Part shown: in pieces, positions 34,249 to 45,659 of the stretch
Numbering within the stretch: the first letter of the stretch is position 1
How the letters are laid out: every line of letters begins with the position of its first letter
Source of the DNA: Sorex araneus
Lineage: Eukaryota; Chordata; Mammalia; Eulipotyphla; Soricidae
Direction: 5' to 3'
Length of the DNA: 64,000 nt
NCBI RefSeq assembly: GCF_027595985.1
Contig: NC_073313.1
Coordinates: 218,304,066 to 218,368,065, forward strand
Notes under the pieces: generated by a model
Told to the model about the DNA's origin: nothing
The model's input: the letters and a program-made list of their open reading frames with translations, nothing else
The model's database searches: none
Program-made: the position numbers and the translations under genes

Positions 34249-35735
34249 ACAATAAAAATAAAAATTCATTGAGGAGTGATCTCAAAACTGATTCTTATGA
34301 AAGGAATTAAAATAGATTAGGCCAAGAGAGAACTAGGGATGCAAAAAGTTGTCTATGACAAAGTCATTCATCAATCCCATGAGGAGTTTGGGGGTCTGAT
34401 GCCCCTACAGGGTGGTTTCAATTTCGGGCAATAGGATCCCATATTTACAAGATCGAAGAAGTAAACTTCCTTAGAAGGTAAATATTAGAAGCAAAGCACT
34501 TTCTTCTTTTTTACTTTTATTTTACTTCATAAAAGTAAAGAAGCTGAGAAATGGGGGCAGCCAATTCAGGGAAGGAGAAATGCATGCTTCAGTCCTAAAT
34601 TTATTTTATATCTAATTATACAAACACAAACTAAACGTTGTGAAATAAAGGGACTTAATATTTCATTTCTTGTAGCATCAATTCAAATTTACATCTAAAA
34701 TACAAAAGATGATTGGGAATTTAAGTAAGTGGGTGAGCACATTTCACTTATTTCCCAACTAGCTGAAGTAATTTAACTACAAAAAAAAATGGTTATTTCA
34801 TAAGACCAATGTGGGGATTAGAAATTTGGACGAGACTCCTTTCTTATAGATTCAGACACAGATTTGCTCTTTGGTGGAGAAGAGATGAGGCCATAATAGG
34901 TACCTGAGGATTTAAGGAGTGAAGATCATGTCTCCAGTGGCACTGGGCTGCGTTGCTACTACCTAAGAATCATCTCTGAGTGAAAGTGAGGTGTGATTTG
35001 GCTAACTTTTCAGTCTCTTATGCATAGGGAACTGAACTGTTCTGACCCACTGGCTGTCTATGAGTAATAGACTGCCAGTGAGAAAGTTTTCATAGGTTGA
35101 TTCTTGTTGCTAGGTGAGGACTCAAAAATGAGAACTGTAATAATAATACAGTCATGGACAAATTCACCTTAATGGAAAATTTCATGAGATATGTATAAAA
35201 TATCCAGAATGAAGGAACACACATTTTATAAATGGATCAAAAATACCAGAAATCAAGGATCCTATGCCCTTTATTAGTATTCCTAAAAAAGGGAAATAGA
35301 ACAACTCTTGAATACTAAGCTTACACATATTGAAGTAGAAAAACATGCTGTAACATGAAAGAGAAGTGTGAATAAGTAATTGTTATCTTTACCGATGACA
35401 GCAGAAGTAGTCTTTTCATACCAAAAATTGCTGGACATAGAAATACTAGTTTATCAGTCTTACATTTTATACATTTATTTAAAAAAATGTGTTTCCCGAT
35501 CAACTTACAAATATCTGTAAGTTACACTAGTTACTTAGGACTCACTAGTGAAAGCTAATTAATTTGCTATAGTGTGAGATACTAGACTGTTGGTCAGCAA
35601 ATGCATCATGACGCTCTTTTGTAACAAAAGGGGTTTGATTTACTATCATTTGAATGATCTATCCTATGGCCAAATTAAATATTGGTTACATTTTATGTAA
35701 GTAATTATATTTACTGTTATTAAAATACATACCGC
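34249..35735. other. Intergenic DNA, nothing recognised
   Basis: No transposon or gene recognised. Confidence 0.5.
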
Positions 35736-35737
35736 AA

Positions 35738-35900
35738 GGACCAGAGTGATAGAAAAGGAGTGGGGCACTTGCCTTGCATGTGACAGACCAGGTTGGGTCC
35801 CCAGAAACATCTATGGTCTCCCAGTCCTGCCAGGAGCAACACCAGGAGTAAGCTCTGAGCATAGCTGGGAATGGCCCAAAAACAAAATCAACATAAATAA
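35738..35900 (+). mobile_element. Old SOR-type SINE
   Basis: gaccagagtgatagaaaag, cttgccttgcatgtgacag, ggttgggtccccagaaac, gagcaacaccaggagtaag and ctctgagcatagctggga, then a CAAAAA tail that merges with a TA run at 35907-35926. Confidence 0.87.
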
Positions 35901-35929
35901 AATTAAATATATATATATATATATTATAT

Positions 35930-37464
35930 GACTTATCCATCTAAGATATTCATTCATATGAAAGTTAATTGTTTTATAAAATATTTAGTATTGGTAAAGA
36001 TTTTTATAAAGGTGTGTGAAAGGTGTGTAAAATGTGTCAGTCTTAATCATATTTATACAGTATACTATTTTATTTAACATAAGAATTTTGTTCAACTATT
36101 TTGACAAATTTCTATTTTAATTTTTTGTAAAGACTGATGTTAAGGTTGTTCATTTTCCAAAAAAGGACAAGTTATAGCTTTAGCTAGCAGTTGGTAATAT
36201 AAGTCAAGAACACTGAGGGTTTTTTTGTCACATTCAGAATATTTAATTTCCCCTCCATCTGATAATAATTTTGCATGTAAAAAATAACACAAAACTATGT
36301 CAATTTGAAATTGCCACCCACACACCTTATGGAATTAAAATATTGTGTGGGCTTGAAATCATGAGTATGTTCTCTAAGCATGATCTCCAATAGCATATTT
36401 TTCTAAAAAAAATATAATAATGACAGTTGTTTGAACCAAATGATTTGATATTTTAACGTCAGAAACTTGCTTAGCAGTCTCTGGATCTTGGTTTACAGTG
36501 TTAAATAGAGCATTTGGATATCAAGGACATTAAGTCTCATGGTAGTAAAATATAGTAACAACAAATTTTAGAATGAAGAATGAATAGAAAATCCATTTTG
36601 AAGCCATTATTTAAAAAATAATTGCATTAAGATTTATTTAGGCACATATTTTTGAAATAATAAATATAATTTTTACTATCTACAAATTTAATCGGTACAT
36701 TACTAGCATATGGACACAATTTAAGACACAAGGAAATATTTTCAAGATGCATTTGAGTAATTCACATAGCTAGTTTTAACACCATAGAAATTGGATGTAA
36801 AACATACTTTTCAGTTTTGCATAATGGATTGACACTTAAGACTTGAGAAAATTCAATTAAGGGAATTCTTTCCCCTTGCCTTCTATTAAATGGGTTAAAT
36901 TGTTTACTGTACATATATGAGTCACTTGGAGAAATTTTAGGATAATTTTTCTATTTTCAAGCCCTTGAGTACCAACTGTTCCCTTTATATCTAGCTTACA
37001 AGTAAAGGCTAGGGAGTAGTATTCCTATAAACAAGTCCCAGATTTTTCTCATTAGGATAATCTTCATACACAAAACAGTATTATATGAATTCAAATAAAG
37101 AAGGAATTTCATTAACTAAGAATAAAATGTGTAATACCAAAAAAGCAAAACGTTGTAATGACATTTCAACATATTCATAGCACTATTCTTCGACTGTCAT
37201 TAAAATTCAATTCACTAGGTAACACTTTCAAAGCTATAGCTATATATAATTTTAAAATATATTTATTTCAGTCTTTAGACTTTGTGGAAATTTGTGATTT
37301 AATTTTGGAGATAAAGAACGTAACTTCTCTCTTTCTATTATTAAAACTAATTGGATCCAAGCTAAAGTGTTTTTTTAAATTTAATACTATTGAATTCTAA
37401 GAATTATAATTGCCTTAGTTTATTTTTCAACTAGCACTATTTAATTTATTTAATTATATTTATT
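35930..37464. other. AT-rich intergenic DNA, nothing recognised
   Basis: No gene or repeat family recognised. Confidence 0.5.
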
Positions 37465-37625
37465 GTCCAGAGAGATAGAATGGGTTAATGCATTTGCCTT
37501 GCTTATCCCTGGTTTGATACCAATCTCCATGTATGGTCCCCATGAACTGCAATGGTGATTCCTGAGCACAGCCAGAAATAGCCCCTGAGTATAGCTAAGT
37601 GTTGCTATTGCCCTCAAACAATAAT
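37465..37625 (+). mobile_element. Old SOR-type SINE
   Basis: tccagagagatagaatgggt, gcatttgccttgcttatcc, tggtttgataccaatctcca and gagcacagccagaaatagcc keep the family order. Confidence 0.84.
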
Positions 37626-37797
37626 TCAACCAAACATTTTAAATTAATATATTTTATAAGGCCAATCTTCAAACTGTTACAAAAATGTTGGTATTTTCTA
37701 GTCCCCAATACTAGAGAAGTTAAATGATAATTATCCATATTCATTTCTCAGCTCCTTCATTGAGGATACATGGCATGAATATTAAGAATGCTTTAAG

Positions 37798-37969
37798 GGT
37801 CTGGAGTGATAGCACAGCGGGTAGGGCGTTTGCCTTGTACGAGGCCAACCTGGGTTTGATTCCCAGCATCCCATGTGGTCCCCTGAGCACTGCCAGGAGC
37901 AATTCCTGAGTGCATAAGCCAGGAGTAACCCCTGCGCATTGCCAGGTGCGACCCCCCCCAAAAAAAAAA
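37798..37969 (+). mobile_element. Young SOR-type SINE with TSD
   Basis: gtctggagtgatagcacagc, gggtagggcgtttgccttgt, gtttgattcccagcatccc and caggagcaattcctgagtgc, with a C-run before the A tail. The TSD AAGAATGCTTTAAG lies at 37784-37797 and 37970-37983. Confidence 0.96.
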
Positions 37970-37983
37970 AAGAATGCTTTAAG

Positions 37984-38538
37984 AGTAAAGTGATGAGGAA
38001 GAATTATTTTATAGTAATTTAAATATAAGTCCTAAGAGAACTATAAATATCCATGTTTAACTTACAATGCATATGTAAAATAAAATAACCCCTTATCCAT
38101 ATTCATGATTAATAGACCTTGGGAGGTAGAACTTAGGTACTCTGTTGAAGAGTTCCTAAGAAATCCTACTGTGGACAAGGGAAGAATCCAAGGATACCAG
38201 GTGAACACATCTCTGACATTAGTATTATGGCTAATGTTAAATGTCACAAATCTCCTAATTTAAATTAACATAAATGCTACCAAAAGACAAATTTATCACA
38301 ATCTCTATTATCTTACATTACCTCCTACTGTAAAACACTACAACTTTTCTGGAACTTAACAATAACAAATCATGGGGCATGTCAAAAAAACACATACAAG
38401 GAACAAAACAATTATCACAAAGACTCAGTTATGACAAAGAGTTTGGAGCTATCTATCAGACAAATAATTAAAAATAAGTACATATTGCATCACACAAATA
38501 TACTATACATAAGAATAGTCAGATGTGTTAATAAGCTT
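37984..38538. other. Intergenic DNA, nothing recognised
   Basis: AT-rich, with no feature recognised. Confidence 0.5.
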
Positions 38539-38556
38539 TATCATGGTAATCATTTT
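38539..38556. repeat. TSD, left (TATCATGGTAATCATTTT)
   Basis: Eighteen identical bases recur at 39896-39913. The run of T that follows is the antisense poly(A) of the element. Confidence 0.95.
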
Positions 38557-39895
38557 TTTTTACACCCTTCCCTTCACCAGTGCCATCTTCCATCACCAAA
38601 CCCCCCAGTATATCTGCCGCTCCCTCCCACCTCCCCAGTCCCCACCCTTGTACATGATAAGTTTCACTTCCTTTACGCTTATCTCGATTACATTCCATGT
38701 TTCAACACACAACTCACTACCGTTGCTGGGGTTTCCCCCAAAAAAGAAAAAGACAGTCCTATTGCCAAGGAGGCATTTGATAGTTCTCCATTGCTAAGAA
38801 TATAGAGATATTAAGTCCCGCTGTTTGTTACATAACTTTTCTTTTTCCCCCTTGCCCTGCGCCACTGAGTTCACGCCTGTTTAGTAATCGCCACGCTGTC
38901 TGACAAAGGGAAAAAAAACCGAAGAGGATGGTTATTTCCCGTCATCAGCCGGCGTGGGGCTCTGGCTTAGTTGATAGTCTAGTAGAGTGTCTGCAAGCAG
39001 TTTCTGGAACCAAAGGTCTTGCGCTGGTATCGGCTCTGGCTGGAGATTCCACCAGCGTCCCGCTGTTCCATGTACATAATTTTTCCCCTTATATCCCATT
39101 CCCACGTCACCAGGTCTGTTTGCTTAATGGACATCACACTATGTTTGACACCACGCGGCGTTTCTTCCCGAGAAAGAAGGATATTTCTTCTCAGCCGGCT
39201 TGGGGATATAGCTTAGTTCAGTCTAGAGAGATGGCTACCACTTTGATTGCCTTCAATATTTCAACAAAAGACTTACTATTCTTGTTAGGATCTCCCACAA
39301 AAGTCCGACCCATTAAGAAGGAACCATTACATATTGCTGATACTAAGATGACATTAGGTCAACCGTGGCCGCGCGGTTTTGGGTTTCTGTATAAAGTCCA
39401 GGGAAAATTCTGCCTGAAATTCTATCACTACAATCTTTTACCCTTTTATGGTGCTCATAAGATGGGAAAACCTAGAGAAATACCAGGCCCCCCGCACGGG
39501 CGGAAGTGGGAAAGCTCCCTTGTCCTCCTCAGTCATACTGGGGCTGCGGGCGCGGCGAAGTGGGAAAGCCCACGTGGCTGCACTCTCTTTAAGTGTCCGA
39601 TGTGAGCGGAGACCGGTACTTCCCCGCCCTCGATCTCCCGCCAGCCGAGCCGCACATTTGGGTGTGTCTCTCCATTTTGTGCTCAGAGAAGTGGGGTGGA
39701 GGCTGTGCTGTGCTCAGGAGAAGTTGAAGGAGAGAGAGAGAGAAAAAAAAAAGAGAGAGAAACGCCGGGCCCCCGCACGGGGGGCCTGGCGGAAACGCTC
39801 AAATCACATACTGCAGGTTGCTGGCGGGCTGCTGGTGTCCAAAGCAGCTCCCTCGTCTTCCTCCGTCATACTCGGGCTGCGGGCGCGGCGAAGTG
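38557..39895 (-). mobile_element. GC-rich composite non-autonomous retroelement
   Basis: A 1.34-kb island of moderate GC in AT-rich DNA with a perfect 18-bp TSD and a poly(A) on the minus strand, so it is an L1-type insertion. On the minus strand the 5' part is GC-rich and has a 40-bp block present twice (plus coordinates 39523-39562 and 39856-39895, three mismatches), a CT-rich tract and cccgtgcggggg-type blocks in two places. The middle has a second imperfect duplication (blocks around 39180-39232 and 38930-38986). The 3' part (38557-38870) matches the 3' part of the element at 46470-47024 and the L1 3' end. The 225-codon plus-strand frame (38928-39605) is antisense to the element and shows no recognisable domain. 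Confidence 0.88.
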
Positions 39896-39913
39896 TATCA
39901 TGGTAATCATTTT
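39896..39913. repeat. TSD, right (TATCATGGTAATCATTTT)
   Basis: Right partner of 38539-38556, perfect over 18 bases. Confidence 0.95.
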
Positions 39914-40240
39914 ACAATGTGTGGGATATCAATTTATCCATGTTGGCTACATTAAACATAATTTTATTTGCCATTATACTTCAATAAGCCTGGGAAAGAA
40001 TAAATAAAATAAATATGTTAAGGAAGTAGTGAGAAAAGAAACAACAAAATAGACACCAAAAATGGCCAATATAAGCAGAATTATAGTTTGATTACTATAT
40101 GTAATTAAAAGACAATAGTAGATATAAAAAGTAAAATACTTTTCATAGTCTCATTGAGACTACATACTTAGCTGACAAAATAATCAGTAAAATCGAAAGA
40201 TGGCCAATAAAATTTCTCTAAACTAAAATACATGTAAAAT

Positions 40241-40389
40241 TGGGGCTGGAGAGATAGCACAGCAGGTAGGTCAGTCTGGGTTCAATTCCCATTATCCCAT
40301 ATGGTCCCCCGAGCACTTCCAGGAGTGATTCCTGAGTGCAAAGCCAGGAGCAACCCCTGAGCATTGCCGGGTGTGACCCCCAAAAAAAG
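40241..40389 (+). mobile_element. SOR-type SINE lacking the middle of the tRNA head
   Basis: ggggctggagagatagcaca, then caggtaggtcagtctgggtt: about 20 bases between the A and B boxes (normally gcgtttgccttgcacgc) are missing. The rest is near-consensus. The TSD ATACATGTAAAAT lies at 40228-40240 and 40390-40402. Confidence 0.95.
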
Positions 40390-40402
40390 ATACATGTAAA
40401 AT

Positions 40403-40990
40403 AAAAAGATAAAATAATGTAATATAAACTATATGCACTTGAAATATAAAAATATCAGAGCAGAATAAATATTTGAAATGGCAGCAGATACAGTGTTCCA
40501 AAATTTATTTCAGAATATATAAAACCTCCTGCTCACAAAGATCAGAGAACATACCATGTAAAACACATAGCAGCAAAGACAGGAGATTTATTATATGTAA
40601 ACTCCAGCACATTGTAATGATAAAAAAATAAATAGGGAGACGTCTAATGTGGCAAAAGAATAAGAATTATAGAAAACATGTTATAAAAATACAGCAAGAC
40701 TTGGTTCTATTTCTTTGTGGTGGAGGATGTGGTATTGAATGAAATCCTATCATGAGCAATATTGTGAATCATGTTGCCTAAATTAAAAAAATTCAAGCTA
40801 AAAGAAAATAGAATAAAAGAACAGTGATCTGAAATTATATGCACATTAAGAAATATCCATTAAAATGAAGAAGTGAAAATACTATGTTTTTGTCAACCTT
40901 AGGAATTTATTGTTAGCAGATCTTCCATGAAAGAAATGTCAGAGAAAACTAGAGAAAACTATCAGAGAGAAGAAAAAACTGAAGGACACA
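40403..40990. other. AT-rich intergenic DNA, nothing recognised
   Basis: No gene or repeat family recognised. Confidence 0.5.
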
Positions 40991-41165
40991 ATCAGAAGAT
41001 AGAGCAGCGTTCTCTCAGCCCTTGGAGAAGCCCTCATTCTCCCTTGAGCGCTACCCTCTCTCTCTCTCTCTGTCTGTTTTTGTCTCTGTTTGTATGTCTG
41101 TCTTTCTCTCTCTCTCTCCCCACATCCACACCTTCAAAAGCACTACAAATAAACTGCTTTATTTA
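40991..41165 (+). mobile_element. LTR family 1 fragment (3' end)
   Basis: cccttggagaagccctcatt and ctcccttgagcgct match the solo LTR at about 5164-5200. A CT-rich tract follows, then AATAAACTGCTTTATT, matching that LTR's polyadenylation region. Only the R/U5-proximal part is present. Confidence 0.75.
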
Positions 41166-41169
41166 AAAA

Positions 41170-41310
41170 TAAAAATGGGCACTTGTCTTGCTTGCAGTTA
41201 ATCAGGTTTCATCCTCCCCATACATATCTTCCCCAATCATTGAGAGAAATTACTCCTGAGCACAGAAACAGGAATAAGCCCTGAGCACTGCTGGTCATTT
41301 GCACAAGTCA
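41170..41310 (+). mobile_element. Old SOR-type SINE
   Basis: gggcacttgtcttgcttgca, caggtttcatcctccccata, ttactcctgagcacagaaac and ggaataagccctgagcactg. The A-box part is lost. Confidence 0.75.
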
Positions 41311-41781
41311 CCTCGTCCCACTTACCCCCTTTCCACACTTGAACACACACAAAAGGAGGCATAGGAGAGAAAAGTTGGAATCTATATAAGGAAAATGAAA
41401 AGTTTGGATTTGTAATAAATTGAAAAAGAATAGAAATAATCTGGTATAATAAAAGATAAAAGATAAAAATGCAATAATATAGAATAGTAACTAAAATGCA
41501 ACTAAATGAAAATGCTAAGATGCAATATACTAGTCAAAGCATGTGAGGACAATTAAAAAATAATGATATATATGCGTGAACAGAAATTGCACATGTTTTG
41601 AAAATATTCTAAAGTTCTAAAAAATATTATTTTTTGCTAACAGAGACTTATTTAAAGTCATTAATCTAATGAACTGGAATTAAAGGCATATAAATATATA
41701 AAATTGTAGCACAAATCAAAAGAAAGTTGAAATAAGTATTACTTTTAGAAAAGTAAATTCCACACCATAAAAAAAGCATGG

Positions 41782-41955
41782 GGGGCTGGAGAGATAGCAC
41801 AGTACGTAGGCCGTTTGCCGTGCACGCAGCCGACCCAGGTTCGATTCCCAGCATCCCATGTGGTCCCCTGAGCACTGCCAGGAGTAATTCCTGAGTGCAG
41901 AGCCAGGAGTAACCCCTGGGCATCGCCAGGTGTGACCCAAAAAGCAAAAAAAAAA
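41782..41955 (+). mobile_element. Young SOR-type SINE (reference copy)
   Basis: Intact-looking head with the A-box region tagcacagtacg and a perfect pol III B box GGTTCGATTCC at 41838-41848. It then has cccatgtggtcccctgagca, caggagtaattcctgagtgc, gccaggagtaacccctgggc and a long A tail. The anticodon-arm-like part is compatible with a tRNA-Ala ancestry, which is a guess. The flanks repeat an A-run plus GCATGG on both sides. Confidence 0.95.
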
Positions 41956-42019
41956 AAAAAAAAGCATGGATGTCTTTTTCAAAAAATATACTGAAAATAT
42001 AATTCTCTTGCTTAAAAAA

Positions 42020-42027
42020 AATCCTAG
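42020..42027. repeat. TSD, left (AATCCTAG)
   Basis: Eight identical bases recur at 43508-43515. Confidence 0.6.
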
Positions 42028-43507
42028 TGGGCAGCAGCTATGTTAGTGGTAGCAACAGCAGCACAGACCCAGGGTGAGCATTCCTAGGAGGCAACCCCTC
42101 AGGATTCACAGACATGGAATTCTGCTAATGTCCAACCCCCAGGTCAGGAAGGTGGAGGGTGGGGCTTCCCTTGAGGTTTCCCCAGTTATGCTACCCCTGT
42201 ATATCCCATAAGATCCATTTCCCAATAGATAACACAGGTTAAAATAATTAATATTGTTTATACAGGAACACCTAAAGGGAAGGGACTCTTCTAGAAGGGG
42301 AAAGAAGAGATCACCACCTATAGATTGCCACAGGCACTATAGGTAGCCTATGCAGAAACCACTCCCCGGCCATGAGGAATGGAGAAAGATAGGAGCCCTA
42401 AAGCCTCAACAAGAAATATCCACATATGAAATCACTCTGATAAAGAATTTGGAAGATGAAATGGTGAGGATGTTCAATGTTCTCAAAGAAACAGTGGGAT
42501 AGACATCCAATAAAATACAGGATGATATAAGAGAAACAGTGTAATGGACATCAAATAAAATATAGGAGAAAATGAGAGCAGAAATAAGAAAACTAACACC
42601 AGAAGTGTCATTAATAAAAAATAGGTAGATGAAATGAAAAACTCAATGGGCTCCCTCAATGGAAGAATGACAACAGCCAAAGACAGAATCAGTGAGCCTG
42701 AAGATGAACTGCAGAAAGCATTCTAACAACAGAAGATGAAAAAGACCTCAAAAGAGCTCAAGGGCTGGCAAGAGAACTATGGGATGAATTCAAGAGGAAC
42801 AACTTAAAAATCATCAGAGTCCTAGAGGGACAGGAAGACAACCTCAATCAAGTAGCAACAGTTAAAAAATCATTGCTGAAAAGTTCCCAGAGCTGGATAA
42901 AGAAACCTAAAGGGTACCATGTAAAAGAACATCAATAAAATGATCCCAAGACATATCTTAACCATAACATTAAATGTCATAAATATAAATAGAATACTGA
43001 AAGCAGTAAGATCAAAGAAGGAACTTATATACCAAGGAGCAATCCATAGATTTATAGCAGACTTATCTTATGTTAACTTCCCACTCTCCAGGTGGGAATC
43101 AGTTAAAAATATAAATGAAATGAAGAGCGCACTACTTTATCTGATTAGCATTTCATTCAGATTTGAAGAAATAATGCAAAACTTCATGGATAAACAACAG
43201 CTCAGGAACCTCAAAGATTCAAAATCAACCTTAAGGACTGAAGTGGCTACTGCAAGGCACGACAAACTCCACAAACACAAAAAAATTGTAGCAAAAGATG
43301 GCACAAAACCCCATGATAATAAAGAAAAGTGTTTGCAATAGAAGCGGGGGGTGGAGGGGGCGAAAACTGGGGACATTAGTGGTGGGAAGTGAAGAAACAG
43401 GTGTTGGAACATTATGTGGCTAAAACCCAATAATGAACAACTTTGTAATTGTTTCTCACTGTGATTCAATTAAAACAAAATAAAATAATTTTTAAAAGAA
43501 AAATAAT
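42028..43507 (+). mobile_element. HAL1-like (half-L1) element
   Basis: A 5' UTR-like block (42028-42380) is followed by a broken L1 ORF1-like coding region with Glu/Lys-rich, coiled-coil-type sequence (around 42420-42900), then a C-terminal ORF1/HAL1-like region open for 133 codons (42940-43341). It ends in an L1 3' UTR (caataatgaacaactttgta, gtgattcaattaaaac) and an A-rich tail. No ORF2 block is present between the ORF1 part and the 3' UTR, which defines half-L1 elements. Several stops break the ORF1 frame. The flanking AATCCTAG suggests a complete insertion. Confidence 0.75.
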
Positions 43508-43769
43508 AATCCTAGAAATAAGTCCAACTGATTCTACTTTTAAAAGTGCATGAAACAATTTAATTAGTATAAATATAAAAATCTACTCTCTCTCTGAGTT
43601 TTCAAAATCCTTCATAAGTAATTGATAGATCAAGCTAACACAAAATAAGAAAGGATATAAAGGACCAAAACAGCACTATAAATCAATCTGAATTAATTCA
43701 CACTTACACAATCAACCTATCCAATTTCCCAATTGAGTTGAAAATTTATGTCTGCACAAAAATCTGCAT

Positions 43770-44220
43770 AATTATGCTCGCTTATATCAATGTTCTTTGT
43801 ACTATTGTCCAAAACTGGAAACAAACAAGATGTATTTCAATGGTCTTATGGAAAATATACTGATATATCCTACATTATAAGATAATTCAATGAAACAAAG
43901 GACTGACTATTAACTCATGCTAAGACATGGAAGAATCTTAAATGCATATTGCCAGTCTGAAAAGTTTATGCACTCTATCAATATATATGACATTCTACAA
44001 AAGGTAAGAGTAGAATGTCATATATAATATAATAAATTCAGTGGTTTCCAGAGACTTGAGTTGAGAGAATATTTGAAAAGGCAAAGCACAAGGGATTATT
44101 TTAGGATGTCAAGGCACTATGAATGATATTCTAATATTAGATAATGACAGTATTTGTTTTATAGAACTTTGTAGCATAAAGAGGAAATCTAAAAGAATAA
44201 ATTTTGTGAATCACTTAGGA
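43770..44220 (+). mobile_element. Old L1 3' end
   Basis: actattgtccaaaactggaa, acatggaagaatcttaaatg, tatatgacattctacaaaag, ttcagtggtttccagagact and aaggcactatgaatgatatt follow the order of ancient L1 3' ends. An inverted duplication (43982-44026) has been added inside it. Confidence 0.7.
43982..44026. repeat. 17-bp perfect inverted repeat, 11-base spacer
   Basis: Left arm 43982-43998 (TATATATGACATTCTAC) and right arm 44010-44026 are exact reverse complements. The left arm is ordinary old-L1 sequence and the right arm is an extra inverted copy of it, after which the L1 sequence resumes. Confidence 0.92.
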
Positions 44221-44369
44221 TTTTTAATGACCACAGGATGAAATACATAATGTGACAAAGTAACGTATCTGTGTTACAACAATTCTTTAACAAATCAAAA
44301 AATATTCAAATGCTTATCTGTGTATTTCTGGAAAGAGGTGATTCCTCAAGACTAAAGACAAAATTAACT

Positions 44370-44392
44370 ATATATATATATATATATATATA
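44370..44392. repeat. (TA)n microsatellite
   Basis: Pure alternating TA of about 24 bases. Confidence 0.92.
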
Positions 44393-45057
44393 TGACTATA
44401 GTCTAGGTGATTAACTTGTTTCCTGTTGTAATTAGATTTAATCACTATGAAAAATATATGTGTATATGCTAGAACTGAGCGAGTTAAGTATATGAACAGC
44501 AATTGGTGGGAAATAGGAAATTTATTGTTGGAATTGGAAGTAACATGTAAAGAAGGTGTTCCATGTGCCAAAAAATTTGAATCAGGGACAACAGTTTCAT
44601 TTTGTATACAATGTACGTACTGGAAGCTAATAGAGAATCATCTATTGATACTGTATTTGGAGCCTATTTTGAGTCAAACAAATTCTGTCTTGTCTCTAAA
44701 TGCCATGATGAGACTTCTAGGTGAAAAGGAAACAGGCTTACTCAACTTCCTTTTGGAAACTACAAAAATAATACCAAGTCAATTATAATCTGTGGCTGTG
44801 AAAATACTTCAACAGTTGGTTTTCTCATGGCCATGGTTAGGAAAACCGATGAGAATAATCTCAACTTCACTGATTGCTACAAAAAAAGTTACATGCATCC
44901 TGACATTCTGTTTGAAAATCCCTGTCAACTAGTATAAAATTTTCAAACAAATTAAAATTTTAGAGACTTGGACCATTTCCTGGTTTGATACTTCAAAACC
45001 CCCTGTGCTGAACACTGAGAACAGTTTCACATCGATTTTATTTCTTTTATTGTTTTA
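44393..45057. other. Intergenic DNA, nothing recognised
   Basis: The 113-codon frame at 44447-44788 has no recognisable domain. No RNA gene or transposon was seen. Confidence 0.5.
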
Positions 45058-45255
45058 TTCTTTCGCTATGTTTTTTGTTTGTGTGGATGGTTTCTGGAGC
45101 ACATATTACTGTGATCAGGGTTTACTCCTTTATCTGTGCTCAGGGATTCATATTGACAGAGTTGATGGAACCATATAGAGTGCCAGGGATTAAACTCAGG
45201 TCTAAGGTGTTCAGAGCAAATGCACTACCTGCTGTCCTATTGCTTCAGCCCCCAG
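45058..45255 (-). mobile_element. Old SOR-type SINE
   Basis: Antisense relic: gcacatattactgtgatcag, ggtttactcctttatctgtg, gggattaaactcaggtct, gcaaatgcactacctgctgt and ttgcttcagcccc. Confidence 0.85.
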
Positions 45256-45659
45256 ACCCCTCATTTGTGGGCCTGTATCATGATTCCTTTTATACAACTT
45301 TTTTATTAATACCTTCTAATGCCGCTAAGTCAGCAGTAAATTGATAGCTTGGTATATTTTCTTTATTTGTCAATTCAGATAATCTAAAAAAAATTATGTC
45401 ATCCAAGTACTAACAAGTACTTTTATCATTTAAATCTTGCTTTGGGACATAAGCTTCCAATCAAAGGGACTCAAAGATAAATGCCTGAACTGGGGATTGC
45501 AGTGATATGTGTATGCAAAATAAACTTGTAACATTTTGAAGTGCCATAAAATAAATAATTGTTAAAAAGTAATATAATAATGGACTTGTGTCAAGTAGCC
45601 ACAGTGAACCTCCCAAGAGGTATCTGGAGAAAATTTGTACAGTAACATATTTTAAATAT

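Noticed and set aside
36478..36494. Match to the composite-element block (agtctctggatcttgg)
   Set aside because: The match does not extend into flanking sequence, so it is too short to call a third composite copy.
38928..39605. Longest open frame in the window (225 codons, plus strand)
   Set aside because: It lies antisense inside the composite retroelement (38557-39895), and no domain is recognisable. The length follows from the higher GC content and few stop codons.
41782..41860. tRNA gene (perfect B box)
   Set aside because: It is the head of a dispersed SINE with an A-rich tail and flanking duplication. The acceptor and D arms do not form a canonical tRNA.
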